Under the pieces are notes generated by a model. It saw only the letters and a program-made list of their open reading frames with translations. It ran no database searches and was not told the DNA's origin. From assembly GCF_030719035.1 (NCBI RefSeq), contig NZ_CP132203.1, forward strand, positions 7,009,001 through 7,073,000: a DNA stretch of 64,000 nt. The letters are read 5' to 3'. A program made the position numbers and the translations under genes. Position 1 is the first letter of the stretch. Every line of letters starts with the position of its first letter. This DNA is from Hahella sp. HNIBRBA332. GTDB lineage: Bacteria; Pseudomonadota; Gammaproteobacteria; Pseudomonadales; Oleiphilaceae. Below, one piece after another: positions 51,080 through 59,159 of the stretch.

Positions 51080-51865
51080 ATGGCGTCAATCCGCAGCAGC
51101 GCTCTGTGCTGCGCGCTCCTCTGGCTACAGATCCTGCCATCCGCCGCTGAATCAGAACTCAGGCTTCACGCGGTTACTGAAGAATGGGCGGCCTACTCCA
51201 ATGCCGACTGTACAGGCCTTTACTGGGATATTCTTGATGCTATTTACACGCCGGATGGCGTCGTCGTTATCTGTGAGATCGTGCCTTGGAAACGCGCCCT
51301 GTATTGGGTCTCCAGCAAGGAAAGAGATGCGCTGGTTGGCGTCTATGGCAGTCGTAAGGAAGTCATGTTGATTCCTGAATTGCATTTCGGCGTGGACGAT
51401 CCGGTGGTAGCGTTGTTTCTGCGAGGACAACAAGAGGAGTGGCGCGACGTGAGGCGCGTGCGAAGCGGAGAGGCGGCCTGGATTCGCGGCTATGATTTCA
51501 AACAGTGGTTCAATCCTGACATGGAGCCTGTGGAGCTGGAAAGCGTTGAGCAGGGCATTGGTTTGGTGTCGCGACGCAGAGTCAAATTCGTTATTGATTT
51601 CTCCGTCAATATACAACGCGCCATGCGCGAGCTGGAGATAGATGAGCAGGATTATAAGTCCGTCACGATCAAAAGCGGCGAGAAGCTTTATGTGGGCTTT
51701 GCGGATAACGAGCGCGGACGTTTGTTTGAGACCATTTATACCCGCAAGCTGCCGCAGCTATACGAGTCCGGAGAGTTGGAGCGCATTTACAAAAAATGGG
51801 GCTTGAAGCCGCAATGGCTTCATCTGCGGGAATCCTGGCCGTCTTCCTCTGAGGCATTGGAATAA
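51080..51865 (+). CDS. Periplasmic solute-binding-like protein (SBP_bac_3 type)
   Basis: A 261-residue protein with a signal peptide (to about Ala-Ala near 23) and a fold like the family 3 extracellular solute-binding proteins. Evidence includes the Pro-Trp-Lys-Arg-Ala-Leu segment and the C-terminal Gly-Glu-Leu-Glu-Arg-Ile-Tyr-Lys-Lys-Trp-Gly-Leu signature. There are no ABC permease or ATPase genes near it, so it is probably a sensor-type or orphan binding protein. The next genes downstream on the same strand are the signalling cassette, 140 bases away with their own promoter-like gap. Confidence 0.8.
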   Translation: MASIRSSALCCALLWLQILPSAAESELRLHAVTEEWAAYSNADCTGLYWDILDAIYTPDGVVVICEIVPWKRALYWVSSKERDALVGVYGSRKEVMLIPELHFGVDDPVVALFLRGQQEEWRDVRRVRSGEAAWIRGYDFKQWFNPDMEPVELESVEQGIGLVSRRRVKFVIDFSVNIQRAMRELEIDEQDYKSVTIKSGEKLYVGFADNERGRLFETIYTRKLPQLYESGELERIYKKWGLKPQWLHLRESWPSSSEALE

Positions 51866-52006
51866 CACCTTTAAAACAAACAAAAAATTGTCCCGTATCG
51901 CAAACGGGGTCTATGCTTTTAGCTAAGGTTCAACGAAAAATATCGACGTGCGCCCGGTCGTCGAGGCTGGTGGCTGCGGCGCGCGTGAATGAGCAAGGAG
52001 ATACCT

Positions 52007-52399
52007 GTGGCTCCTCCTATTCGGAAAATTGTCTATGTGGAAGATGAGCCCGATATTCAGGCTATAGCGCAGATGGCCCTGGAGGCCATTGGTGGTTTCG
52101 AGGTCGTGCTGTGCAGCTCAGGCAGAGAAGCATTGGAGGTGATTCCTCAGGAAATGCCGGATCTGGTTCTGATGGATGTGATGATGCCCGAGTTGGATGG
52201 GCCCTCCACATTGCAAGCCTTGCGGGAAGTGGCGGAATGCAAGCATCTGCCCGTTGCGTTTATGACAGCCAAAGTGCAGAAGTCGGAAATTGACGAATTT
52301 ATCAGTCTGGGGGCGGTCGGCGTGATCCCCAAGCCCTTTGACCCGATGAAGCTTTCCGATGAGGTTAAGCGGCTTTGGGAGAAGGTGCATGGGGGATGA
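52007..52399 (+). CDS. Single-domain response regulator (receiver only)
   Basis: A 130-residue CheY-like receiver. The acidic pocket is Glu12-Asp13, the phosphorylatable residue is Asp57 (Leu-Met-Asp-Val-Met-Met), Thr88 follows the fourth strand and Lys109 is in Ile-Pro-Lys-Pro-Phe. The GTG at 52007 is chosen because AAGGAG lies exactly six bases before it; the in-frame ATG at 51989 has no ribosome binding site. There is no output domain, so it should act as a phosphoryl shuttle or by protein contact. The next gene starts inside its last codons, so the two are translationally coupled. Confidence 0.9.
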   Translation: MAPPIRKIVYVEDEPDIQAIAQMALEAIGGFEVVLCSSGREALEVIPQEMPDLVLMDVMMPELDGPSTLQALREVAECKHLPVAFMTAKVQKSEIDEFISLGAVGVIPKPFDPMKLSDEVKRLWEKVHGG

Positions 52400-54050
52400 G
52401 CGGGAGCACAGCAAGGATGACTCACGCTCACCGATGGAAAAAATGCAGGCCTTGCGCACCGCGTACGCCAGTGCGCTGCCGCAAAAGCTGACCAATGTGC
52501 GCGATAGTTGGAGTTCCGTCAGAACGCTGCAAAGCTTCAACCGGGAAATTCTGATGCCATTCCGGCATTTGGTGCATCGTTTAGCCGGCTCTGGCGCCTC
52601 ATACGGGTTCGCCCGACTCTCCGCGCTGATGCAGAAGATTGAACAAAAAATCGATCAACTCTCTGACTTTCCTGAGAACGCCAAGCGTTTGGTGCTGGAA
52701 ATCGATAACCTGCTGACTCAGGTTGACTCCTCCGCGCAACCAGACGAGCAAAGCAATGAAGAGCTCTCACTGATTTCCTCCCAGCGCATTCAGCGGCCAG
52801 CGGCGCCCAAGGCCCTGCTGGCCTTGTCGAAAGAAAGCGCCTGCAATTCGCTGCCGGAACAATTGAAACATTACGGTTACGAAGTGCGGGCCTGTGCGGC
52901 GGAGGAAGTGATAGAGAGTGCGCTGCAGTTTGAGCCGGACATTGTGGTGTATGAAGAGCTGGGCGCGTCTCAGGCCTGTCCGGCGCCCATAGAAATGGGC
53001 AAAACCAAAGTCCCTTTTGTGTTCGTATTACATCAGACGCCGAGTCTGTTCCTGCGCGTGCAGGCATACCGGGCGGGCATACGCGAAGTGTTGCAGGCGC
53101 CGCCGGATATTTCTCAGTTATTGAGTAAATTCGATCAATGCTTCATCTCGGAAGGTGATGTGCCTTACAGAGTGTTGTTGATCGACGATGACAGTGAGCT
53201 GGCCATGTATCACGCCCAGTTACTGGAGCAGGCGCAAATGAACGCGCGGGTGGTGTCGCAGCCCGAGGATATTCCCGACGTATTGATGGAATTTTTTCCT
53301 GATGTGATTCTGATGGATTTGTATTTGCCCGGGTACAACGGCATCGAGCTGGCGGTGGCCATACGCCAGGACGCTACGCTCTATGGCGTGCCGATCATCT
53401 TTGTTTCGGTGGAGCAGGATATCGCCCGCCATCTGGGCGCCATCCGCGCTGGCGGTGACGATTTTCTTATCAAGCCGGTGCCGGCGCCTTTTCTGCTGGC
53501 GTCTGTGGAGAGTCGGGCGCGGCGTGGCAGAGAACTGCGGGGAATGCTGAGCCGGGATGGTCTGACCGGGCTGCTCAACCACGTCAGCACGGAAGAGTAT
53601 CTATCACAACAATTATCCCGGGCTCGCCGCATGGATAGCAGCTTGGCTTATGTCATGGTCGATCTGGATCACTTTAAAAAGGTCAATGATAATTACGGTC
53701 ACTTGATGGGCGATCGCGTATTGGTGAATTTCGCCCGTTATCTGCAGGGACGTCTGCGGCGCAGTGATGTGATCGGGCGCTATGGCGGCGAGGAATTCGT
53801 CGTGATTTTGCCGGACACGACCAAAGAGCACGCCCGCTTTGTTATTGAGTCCATGCGGATGAGTTTCGCTTCCATCAATCACAATACCGCGGAAGAGCCT
53901 CTGCGGGTGACCTTCAGCGCAGGCATCGCCGCCTTTCCCGATATTGATGACATGGCGACGCTCACCAAGGCGGCGGACGACGCCCTGTATGATGCGAAGC
54001 AACAGGGACGTAACAAAGTCTGCTTATATAAACCCAATACCTCGGATTGA
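52389..54050 (+). CDS. Hpt-receiver-GGDEF diguanylate cyclase
   Basis: A 553-residue signalling protein. An Hpt domain (about 20-115) contains Val-His63-Arg-Leu-Ala-Gly-Ser-Gly, the phosphorylatable His. A degenerate receiver-like domain (about 140-250) lacks an aspartate at the usual place. A full receiver (about 258-375) has Asp310, and a GGDEF domain (about 395-550) has an intact Gly-Gly-Glu-Glu-Phe at 466-470. It would make c-di-GMP when the receiver is phosphorylated. The ATG at 52389 overlaps the preceding response regulator and has GGGAGAAGG upstream. It shares its architecture with the next gene. Confidence 0.88.
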   Translation: MGDEREHSKDDSRSPMEKMQALRTAYASALPQKLTNVRDSWSSVRTLQSFNREILMPFRHLVHRLAGSGASYGFARLSALMQKIEQKIDQLSDFPENAKRLVLEIDNLLTQVDSSAQPDEQSNEELSLISSQRIQRPAAPKALLALSKESACNSLPEQLKHYGYEVRACAAEEVIESALQFEPDIVVYEELGASQACPAPIEMGKTKVPFVFVLHQTPSLFLRVQAYRAGIREVLQAPPDISQLLSKFDQCFISEGDVPYRVLLIDDDSELAMYHAQLLEQAQMNARVVSQPEDIPDVLMEFFPDVILMDLYLPGYNGIELAVAIRQDATLYGVPIIFVSVEQDIARHLGAIRAGGDDFLIKPVPAPFLLASVESRARRGRELRGMLSRDGLTGLLNHVSTEEYLSQQLSRARRMDSSLAYVMVDLDHFKKVNDNYGHLMGDRVLVNFARYLQGRLRRSDVIGRYGGEEFVVILPDTTKEHARFVIESMRMSFASINHNTAEEPLRVTFSAGIAAFPDIDDMATLTKAADDALYDAKQQGRNKVCLYKPNTSD

Positions 54051-54069
54051 TAGGAGTTGCGGTAAGGGC

Positions 54070-56544
54070 ATGGACGGTGCACTGATAAACAAGTTGGCGC
54101 AGATTCAACGGCATTACCGACAATCACTAGGCGCCAGGGCGGATGCGTTGGAAAAATGGTGGGATGAATTGCTGAAAAAGAGCGATCGTCAACGCCTCAA
54201 CGATATTTGTATGACGCTGCATAGCCTGGCGGGATCGGGTAAAACCTTTGGGCTTCCAGAGCTCAGCGCGGCGGCGGCGGAGTTGAACGCTTATTTGCAG
54301 GATTTAATCAGAGAAGGCTCGACCGCGTTTGATAAGTATAACGAGCGTATGGGTCTGCTTTTACAACTGATGCGTCGTCCACATACCGGCGACGCCGCGT
54401 CTGGAGTTTGCGAGATGGAGAGTAACCCTCGTCCGGGACGCCTGGTTTACATTGTCGAAGACGACCAGATGCTGTCGCAGTGGATGAAAACCCACATTGA
54501 GCAGCATGGCTACAGCGCACGTATCTTCAACAGTCTGACGGCGCTGGGGCAGCGGCCGAAAGAAGAAACGCCGTTGGCGATTCTGATGGACGTTATTCTG
54601 CCGGAAGGGGACAACGCCGGGCTGGACTTCGCCATTAATCAGGACTCCTCCGAGCTGAGCGGCGTGCCTCTGGTGGTTATTTCCAAGCGCACCGACTTTG
54701 AGGCGCGTTTGCAGGCGGTGCGGGCCGGTGTGCGCCACTATCTGACCAAGCCTCTGGACTCTGAGAGTCTGCTGGCCAGCATTGAAGATATGGTGGAGGA
54801 GAAACCCACGGAGCCGTATCGTATTTTGTTGGTGGATGACGATGAGGATATTACCGCCCTTTATCGTGCGCATCTGGAGGCGGCGGGCGTGGAAGCGCGC
54901 ACCCTGAGCGATCCGAAAAAAGCGCTGCAGGTGATCATGGAGTTCAAGCCAGAACTCATCGTACTCGATCTGCATATGCCGGAATGCTCGGGATTGGAAG
55001 TTGGTCAGATCATCCGCCAACATGTGCAGTTCGCCAATGTGCCGCTGGTGTTTCTCTCCGCGGAGTCCGATTCCAGCGCGCAACTGACCGCCATTGAGCT
55101 GGCCGGCGACGATTTTCTGATGAAGCCCATCGATCCTGAAGTGTTGCGCATTAATCTGATGGCGCGCGCGCGACGGGCCCGTATGGTGAGTATGTACGTA
55201 CGTAGCCTGATCAAGGAAATGTCGTTCAAAGAGCAGCATGATGCGCTCACCGGCCTGCCCAACCGACTGCATCTGGAACGCCGGCTGGAACTGGCGATTC
55301 GCAATGTGCGTTATGGCGTGCGGGATCAGTTTTCACTGTTTCTGATCGATGTGGACAACTTTCAGCATATCAACGACGCCTACGGACATGAGTTGGGCGA
55401 TCAACTGATCGTCGACTTGTCCAAACGGCTCGAATCCCTGATACCTCACAGTGCGGTTTTGTGTCGCCCGGGAGGAGATGAGTTCGCCATTCTGTTCAAA
55501 GGCGTGCGGGATAAAAAGCAAGTGATTCAATATGCCGAGCGGCTGCTGGAAGCCTGTGAGACGCCATTCAACATCGGCGCGGATGAAATCAGCATTGGTC
55601 TCAGTATTGGCGTCGCCACCTACAGTCGCGAGCACAAATCCAACTTCGGCATCGAGGTGTACAAAGAAGCCGACATGGCGTTGTTCACCGCCAAGAAAAT
55701 GGGCAAGAACGACTTCGTGATTTTTGAAGAACACATGGCTTCAGAACTGAAAGCCCAGGTGAGCATGACCAGCGATCTACGCAAGGCGTTGGTCAACCGC
55801 GAATTTCATCTGGTGTATCAGCCTCAGGTGAATCTATACAACCACCGCATTTTCGGCGCGGAAGTGCTGCTGCGCTGGAATCATCCCGTGCGCGGACCGG
55901 TGTCGCCGGCGGAGTTTATTCCTGTGGCGGAGGCCCATGGTTTGATCGATCAGCTGGGCGAGTATGTGCTGCGTTGCGCCATCAGGCAGATCGCTGACTG
56001 GAAGCGCCAGTATGGTCGCGCGGTGCGCTTGGCGGTGAACGTGTCGCCGCGTCAGTTCGGGCGTTATGACTTTGTATCCCAGGTCGGTCTGATGCTGGAG
56101 GAGTTCCGTGTAGATGGGCGCCTGCTGGAGTTGGAAATTACGGAAAGCGCCCTGGCCAAGGATGTAGAGACGGCGGTGTCCAAACTGATGGAGCTGCGTT
56201 GTCTGGGGGGGGGCGTGGCGGTGGACGACTTCGGCACCGGCTTTTCCAATCTGGCTTCATTGAAGCGTTACCCGGTGGATTTGTTGAAGATTGATCGGTC
56301 CTTTATTCGTGACATACCTCATGATCAGGATAATTTGGCCATCGTCACTGCGATTGTGCAAATGGCGAAAACATTGGGCTTGAAAATACTGGCGGAAGGG
56401 GTGGAGACCATCGACCAGATTCGCGTCATGCGGCAACAGGGATGCGATCTGATCCAGGGTTTTTATGTCGCCCGTCCCATGCCGGTGGAGCAGTTTGAGG
56501 AAGACTACCTGAGCGGCTCAGGTCAAGAGAGCGGAGCCTTATAA
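54070..56544 (+). CDS. Hpt-receiver-receiver-GGDEF-EAL c-di-GMP signalling protein
   Basis: An 824-residue protein. Its Hpt domain (about 5-105) has His51 in Leu-His-Ser-Leu-Ala-Gly-Ser-Gly. Two receivers follow (about 125-245 with Asp174, and about 255-370 with Asp300), then GGDEF with intact Gly-Gly-Asp-Glu-Phe at 468-472 and EAL (from about 570; Glu598-Val-Leu, Asp-Asp-Phe-Gly-Thr-Gly, Glu-Gly-Val-Glu). Both enzymatic halves look active. It starts 19 bases after the preceding gene; the frame is open upstream, but that part overlaps the preceding gene. The similarity to its neighbour suggests duplication followed by gain of EAL. Confidence 0.9.
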   Translation: MDGALINKLAQIQRHYRQSLGARADALEKWWDELLKKSDRQRLNDICMTLHSLAGSGKTFGLPELSAAAAELNAYLQDLIREGSTAFDKYNERMGLLLQLMRRPHTGDAASGVCEMESNPRPGRLVYIVEDDQMLSQWMKTHIEQHGYSARIFNSLTALGQRPKEETPLAILMDVILPEGDNAGLDFAINQDSSELSGVPLVVISKRTDFEARLQAVRAGVRHYLTKPLDSESLLASIEDMVEEKPTEPYRILLVDDDEDITALYRAHLEAAGVEARTLSDPKKALQVIMEFKPELIVLDLHMPECSGLEVGQIIRQHVQFANVPLVFLSAESDSSAQLTAIELAGDDFLMKPIDPEVLRINLMARARRARMVSMYVRSLIKEMSFKEQHDALTGLPNRLHLERRLELAIRNVRYGVRDQFSLFLIDVDNFQHINDAYGHELGDQLIVDLSKRLESLIPHSAVLCRPGGDEFAILFKGVRDKKQVIQYAERLLEACETPFNIGADEISIGLSIGVATYSREHKSNFGIEVYKEADMALFTAKKMGKNDFVIFEEHMASELKAQVSMTSDLRKALVNREFHLVYQPQVNLYNHRIFGAEVLLRWNHPVRGPVSPAEFIPVAEAHGLIDQLGEYVLRCAIRQIADWKRQYGRAVRLAVNVSPRQFGRYDFVSQVGLMLEEFRVDGRLLELEITESALAKDVETAVSKLMELRCLGGGVAVDDFGTGFSNLASLKRYPVDLLKIDRSFIRDIPHDQDNLAIVTAIVQMAKTLGLKILAEGVETIDQIRVMRQQGCDLIQGFYVARPMPVEQFEEDYLSGSGQESGAL

Positions 56545-56622
56545 ATCCAGCGGTTGCGTCAATGACCCGGTGTAATAGAATGGGGCTGCGCCTGTTGTAG
56601 GACTTGGATTTAGTGAGTAGTC

Positions 56623-57255
56623 ATGAAATACGAAATAGTGCCCGTTACCCCTTTTGTTCAGAACTGCACCGTACTCTGGTGCGAAAAAACGCGTCAGGCC
56701 GCCGTGGTGGACCCTGGCGGAGACCTCGCCAAGATAGAAGCCGTGTTGGCCCGCAACGGACTGACGCTGGAAAAAGTACTTTTGACTCATGCGCATATCG
56801 ATCATGCCGGCGGCACAGCGGAGTTGGCGGATGCTCATGAGATTCCGATCGAAGGACCGGAGTATGAGGACAAGTTCTGGATCGACGCCTTGCCGCAGCA
56901 AAGTATGATGTTCGGCTTTCCCACCGCGAAGCAATTTACCCCAAACCGTTGGCTGAACGATGGCGATGAAGTTAGCGTCGGCGAGGAAACGCTGCAGGTG
57001 TTGCACTGTCCGGGACATACTCCCGGACATGTGATTTTTTACCATCAAGGCGCGCGATTGGCGCTGGTGGGGGATGTCCTGTTTAATGGCTCCATCGGTC
57101 GCACGGACTTTCCCAAAGGCGATCACGCTACCCTGATTCGATCCATTAAAACCAAATTATGGCCACTGGGCGATGATGTTTCCTTCATCCCTGGTCATGG
57201 CCCCATGTCCACTTTTGGCGCAGAACGCAGAACCAACCCTTTCGTGAAAGACTAG
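56623..57255 (+). CDS. ycbL: YcbL-type MBL-fold metallo-hydrolase
   Basis: A 210-residue metallo-beta-lactamase-fold protein with the metal motif Thr-His-Ala-His-Ile-Asp-His (about 55-61), Cys-Pro-Gly-His-Thr-Pro-Gly-His and a third ligand Asp in Val-Gly-Asp-Val-Leu. Its length and the Met-Phe-Gly-Phe insertion match YcbL, a type II glyoxalase-like (S-lactoylglutathione hydrolase) enzyme. It is probably monocistronic and convergent with the amidase gene. Confidence 0.88.
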   Translation: MKYEIVPVTPFVQNCTVLWCEKTRQAAVVDPGGDLAKIEAVLARNGLTLEKVLLTHAHIDHAGGTAELADAHEIPIEGPEYEDKFWIDALPQQSMMFGFPTAKQFTPNRWLNDGDEVSVGEETLQVLHCPGHTPGHVIFYHQGARLALVGDVLFNGSIGRTDFPKGDHATLIRSIKTKLWPLGDDVSFIPGHGPMSTFGAERRTNPFVKD

Positions 57256-57291
57256 CGCGCTTTGTCTGCGCTGCTCTTTTTCTTGCGGCGC

Positions 57292-58983
57292 TCAGGGCTT
57301 TAACAGATCGAAGTAAAGCGCCGGGCGTCGCAGCTCCACCTTGCTTTCCAGCGCCCGTCCTACGCGCAATAACATGTGTTCGCGCCAGGCGCCGCCCATG
57401 AGTTGCAGTCCGATTGGCAGGCCTTTGGCGTCGTAATCCACCGGCAAGGTCAGCGCCGGCAGGCCGGTGAGATTGGCGGAGAAGGCGAAACGCATCAGCT
57501 CCGTCAGCACCTGCAGGTTGGATTCGCCGCCGGGCTCTTTCTGCGGTCGAATACGCGGAGCGGTCATGGCGGTGGTGGGGGTGACGATAATGTCCACTTT
57601 TTGCAGGATGTTGTCGAAGTCGCGCATGGCCTGGGTGCGAAAACGTTGCGCCTTGATGTAATCCGTACTGGAAAACTGCTGCGCCACGGCCAAGTTCAAG
57701 CGTGTATCCAAACCGAATTTTTGCGGATTGCGGCGATACTCGGCGTCCACCGCCGCGAGCATTTCCGAGCCAATGGTGATGGCGTGACTGACCCGCTGCA
57801 GGTCCAGTCCTTCGAGGGTGATTTCCTGCACCTGAGCGCCCAGACTTTTCAGTTTCTCCAGAGCCAGCTGACAGGACTGGGCCACTTCCCGGTTGGCGTG
57901 TCCGAACCAGGGAGAGTAGACGCCAATGCGCAGGTCGGATAAGTCCTGTTTCATATAGTCAGAAAGGTGGGGCGGCGGCTGATCGATGGAGAAGGGGTCC
58001 ATTAGATCGGCGCCGGCGATGGCGCTGTAGGCCAGGGCCACATCGTCGACGCAACGTCCCATGGGGCCGACATGCGCCACGCTCCAACACAGCGGAAAGG
58101 CGCCGTGCTCGCTGACGCGTCCCCAGGTCGGCTTGAGTCCCACTACGCCGCATAACGCCGCGGGTATGCGGATGGAGCCGCCGCCATCGGCGCCGAGAGA
58201 GATCGGGCACAGACCCGCCGCTACCGCAGCGGCGCTGCCGCTGGAGGAGCCGCCAGCGTAATGGTCGAGATTGTAAGGATTGCGGCAGTGGCCGTGGTGT
58301 ACGTTGGCCCCGGTGACGCCAAGACCGATCTCATGCATGTTGGCCTTGCCGATGATGATGGCGCCTGCGGCGCGCAGTCGCGCTACGGCGGTGGCGTCCT
58401 GGTCGACGGAGCAGTCCTGTCCGTATATCTGGGTTCCCACGGACGTGGCGTAAGGCGCTGCGTCGAGTTCGTCTTTGATAGCGACCGGCACGCCGTCCAA
58501 CAGGCTTAGAGGGCGTCCCTCCTGGTAGCGTTGCGCGCTGGCTTTCGCCTGCATCAGTATGTCTTGTTCAGAGCTGAAAATGACGGCGCGCAGCGGCGGC
58601 TGACCAGCGTCGCTTTGCTGCAGCGCAGCGATGACGCGCTGCGCGACATTCAGCGGCGTGGTCTGGCCTTTGCGGTAGGCCTGGATAAGGTCTCTTGCGG
58701 AAGTCAGCGGGAAAGCGTCCTGTACGTTTTTAATCGCTTCTTCCGCTATGGCGATGCTGGCTCTGGCGTGGGCCGCTTCCGGGGCGCGCCCGGGGGGATG
58801 TTGGGGAAACAGTGTCGGCGGCGTGTTCAGTTCGGCTTCGCGCAGTTTATAAGCGCCGCCTTCCCGCAACAGCGCGAGTCCCAAAATGCGGCGGGAATAG
58901 TTGCTTTCGAGCAGGCTTACCAGGGTTTTCAGAGGCGTACCGGCAAGGCGGGGAAACTTCAAAGACTTCAAATCGTAAGACAT
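57292..58983 (-). CDS. Amidase signature family enzyme
   Basis: A 563-residue amidase. The Ser-cisSer-Lys triad is recognisable: Lys in Val-Ala-Ile-Lys-Asp-Glu, cisSer in the Gly-Gly-Gly-Ser-Ile-Arg-Ile-Pro loop, and nucleophile context Gly-Gly-Ser-Ser-Ser-Gly-Ser-Ala-Ala-Ala. An N-terminal extension of about 100 residues precedes the amidase domain. It would hydrolyse an amide, substrate unknown. Start choice: ATG at 58983 (GAG four to five bases upstream) over ATG 58992 and the longer frame from 59028. It is divergent from the subtilase gene. Confidence 0.88.
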   Translation of the reverse strand: MSYDLKSLKFPRLAGTPLKTLVSLLESNYSRRILGLALLREGGAYKLREAELNTPPTLFPQHPPGRAPEAAHARASIAIAEEAIKNVQDAFPLTSARDLIQAYRKGQTTPLNVAQRVIAALQQSDAGQPPLRAVIFSSEQDILMQAKASAQRYQEGRPLSLLDGVPVAIKDELDAAPYATSVGTQIYGQDCSVDQDATAVARLRAAGAIIIGKANMHEIGLGVTGANVHHGHCRNPYNLDHYAGGSSSGSAAAVAAGLCPISLGADGGGSIRIPAALCGVVGLKPTWGRVSEHGAFPLCWSVAHVGPMGRCVDDVALAYSAIAGADLMDPFSIDQPPPHLSDYMKQDLSDLRIGVYSPWFGHANREVAQSCQLALEKLKSLGAQVQEITLEGLDLQRVSHAITIGSEMLAAVDAEYRRNPQKFGLDTRLNLAVAQQFSSTDYIKAQRFRTQAMRDFDNILQKVDIIVTPTTAMTAPRIRPQKEPGGESNLQVLTELMRFAFSANLTGLPALTLPVDYDAKGLPIGLQLMGGAWREHMLLRVGRALESKVELRRPALYFDLLKP

Positions 58984-59159
58984 AAAACTCATTCCAGTGT
59001 GACGCTGCGTTTTTATGCTCTGACGCAATTGGTTATATTTTATATAGAACGCTTTAGTATAAACGCCAAATGATGACGAAGGCGCTGCAATTGGCGTTCA
59101 TGTCCTCTCGTCTCCTGCTAGGATATACATATATGACCCATTTGCGTTGTGGAATTTAT

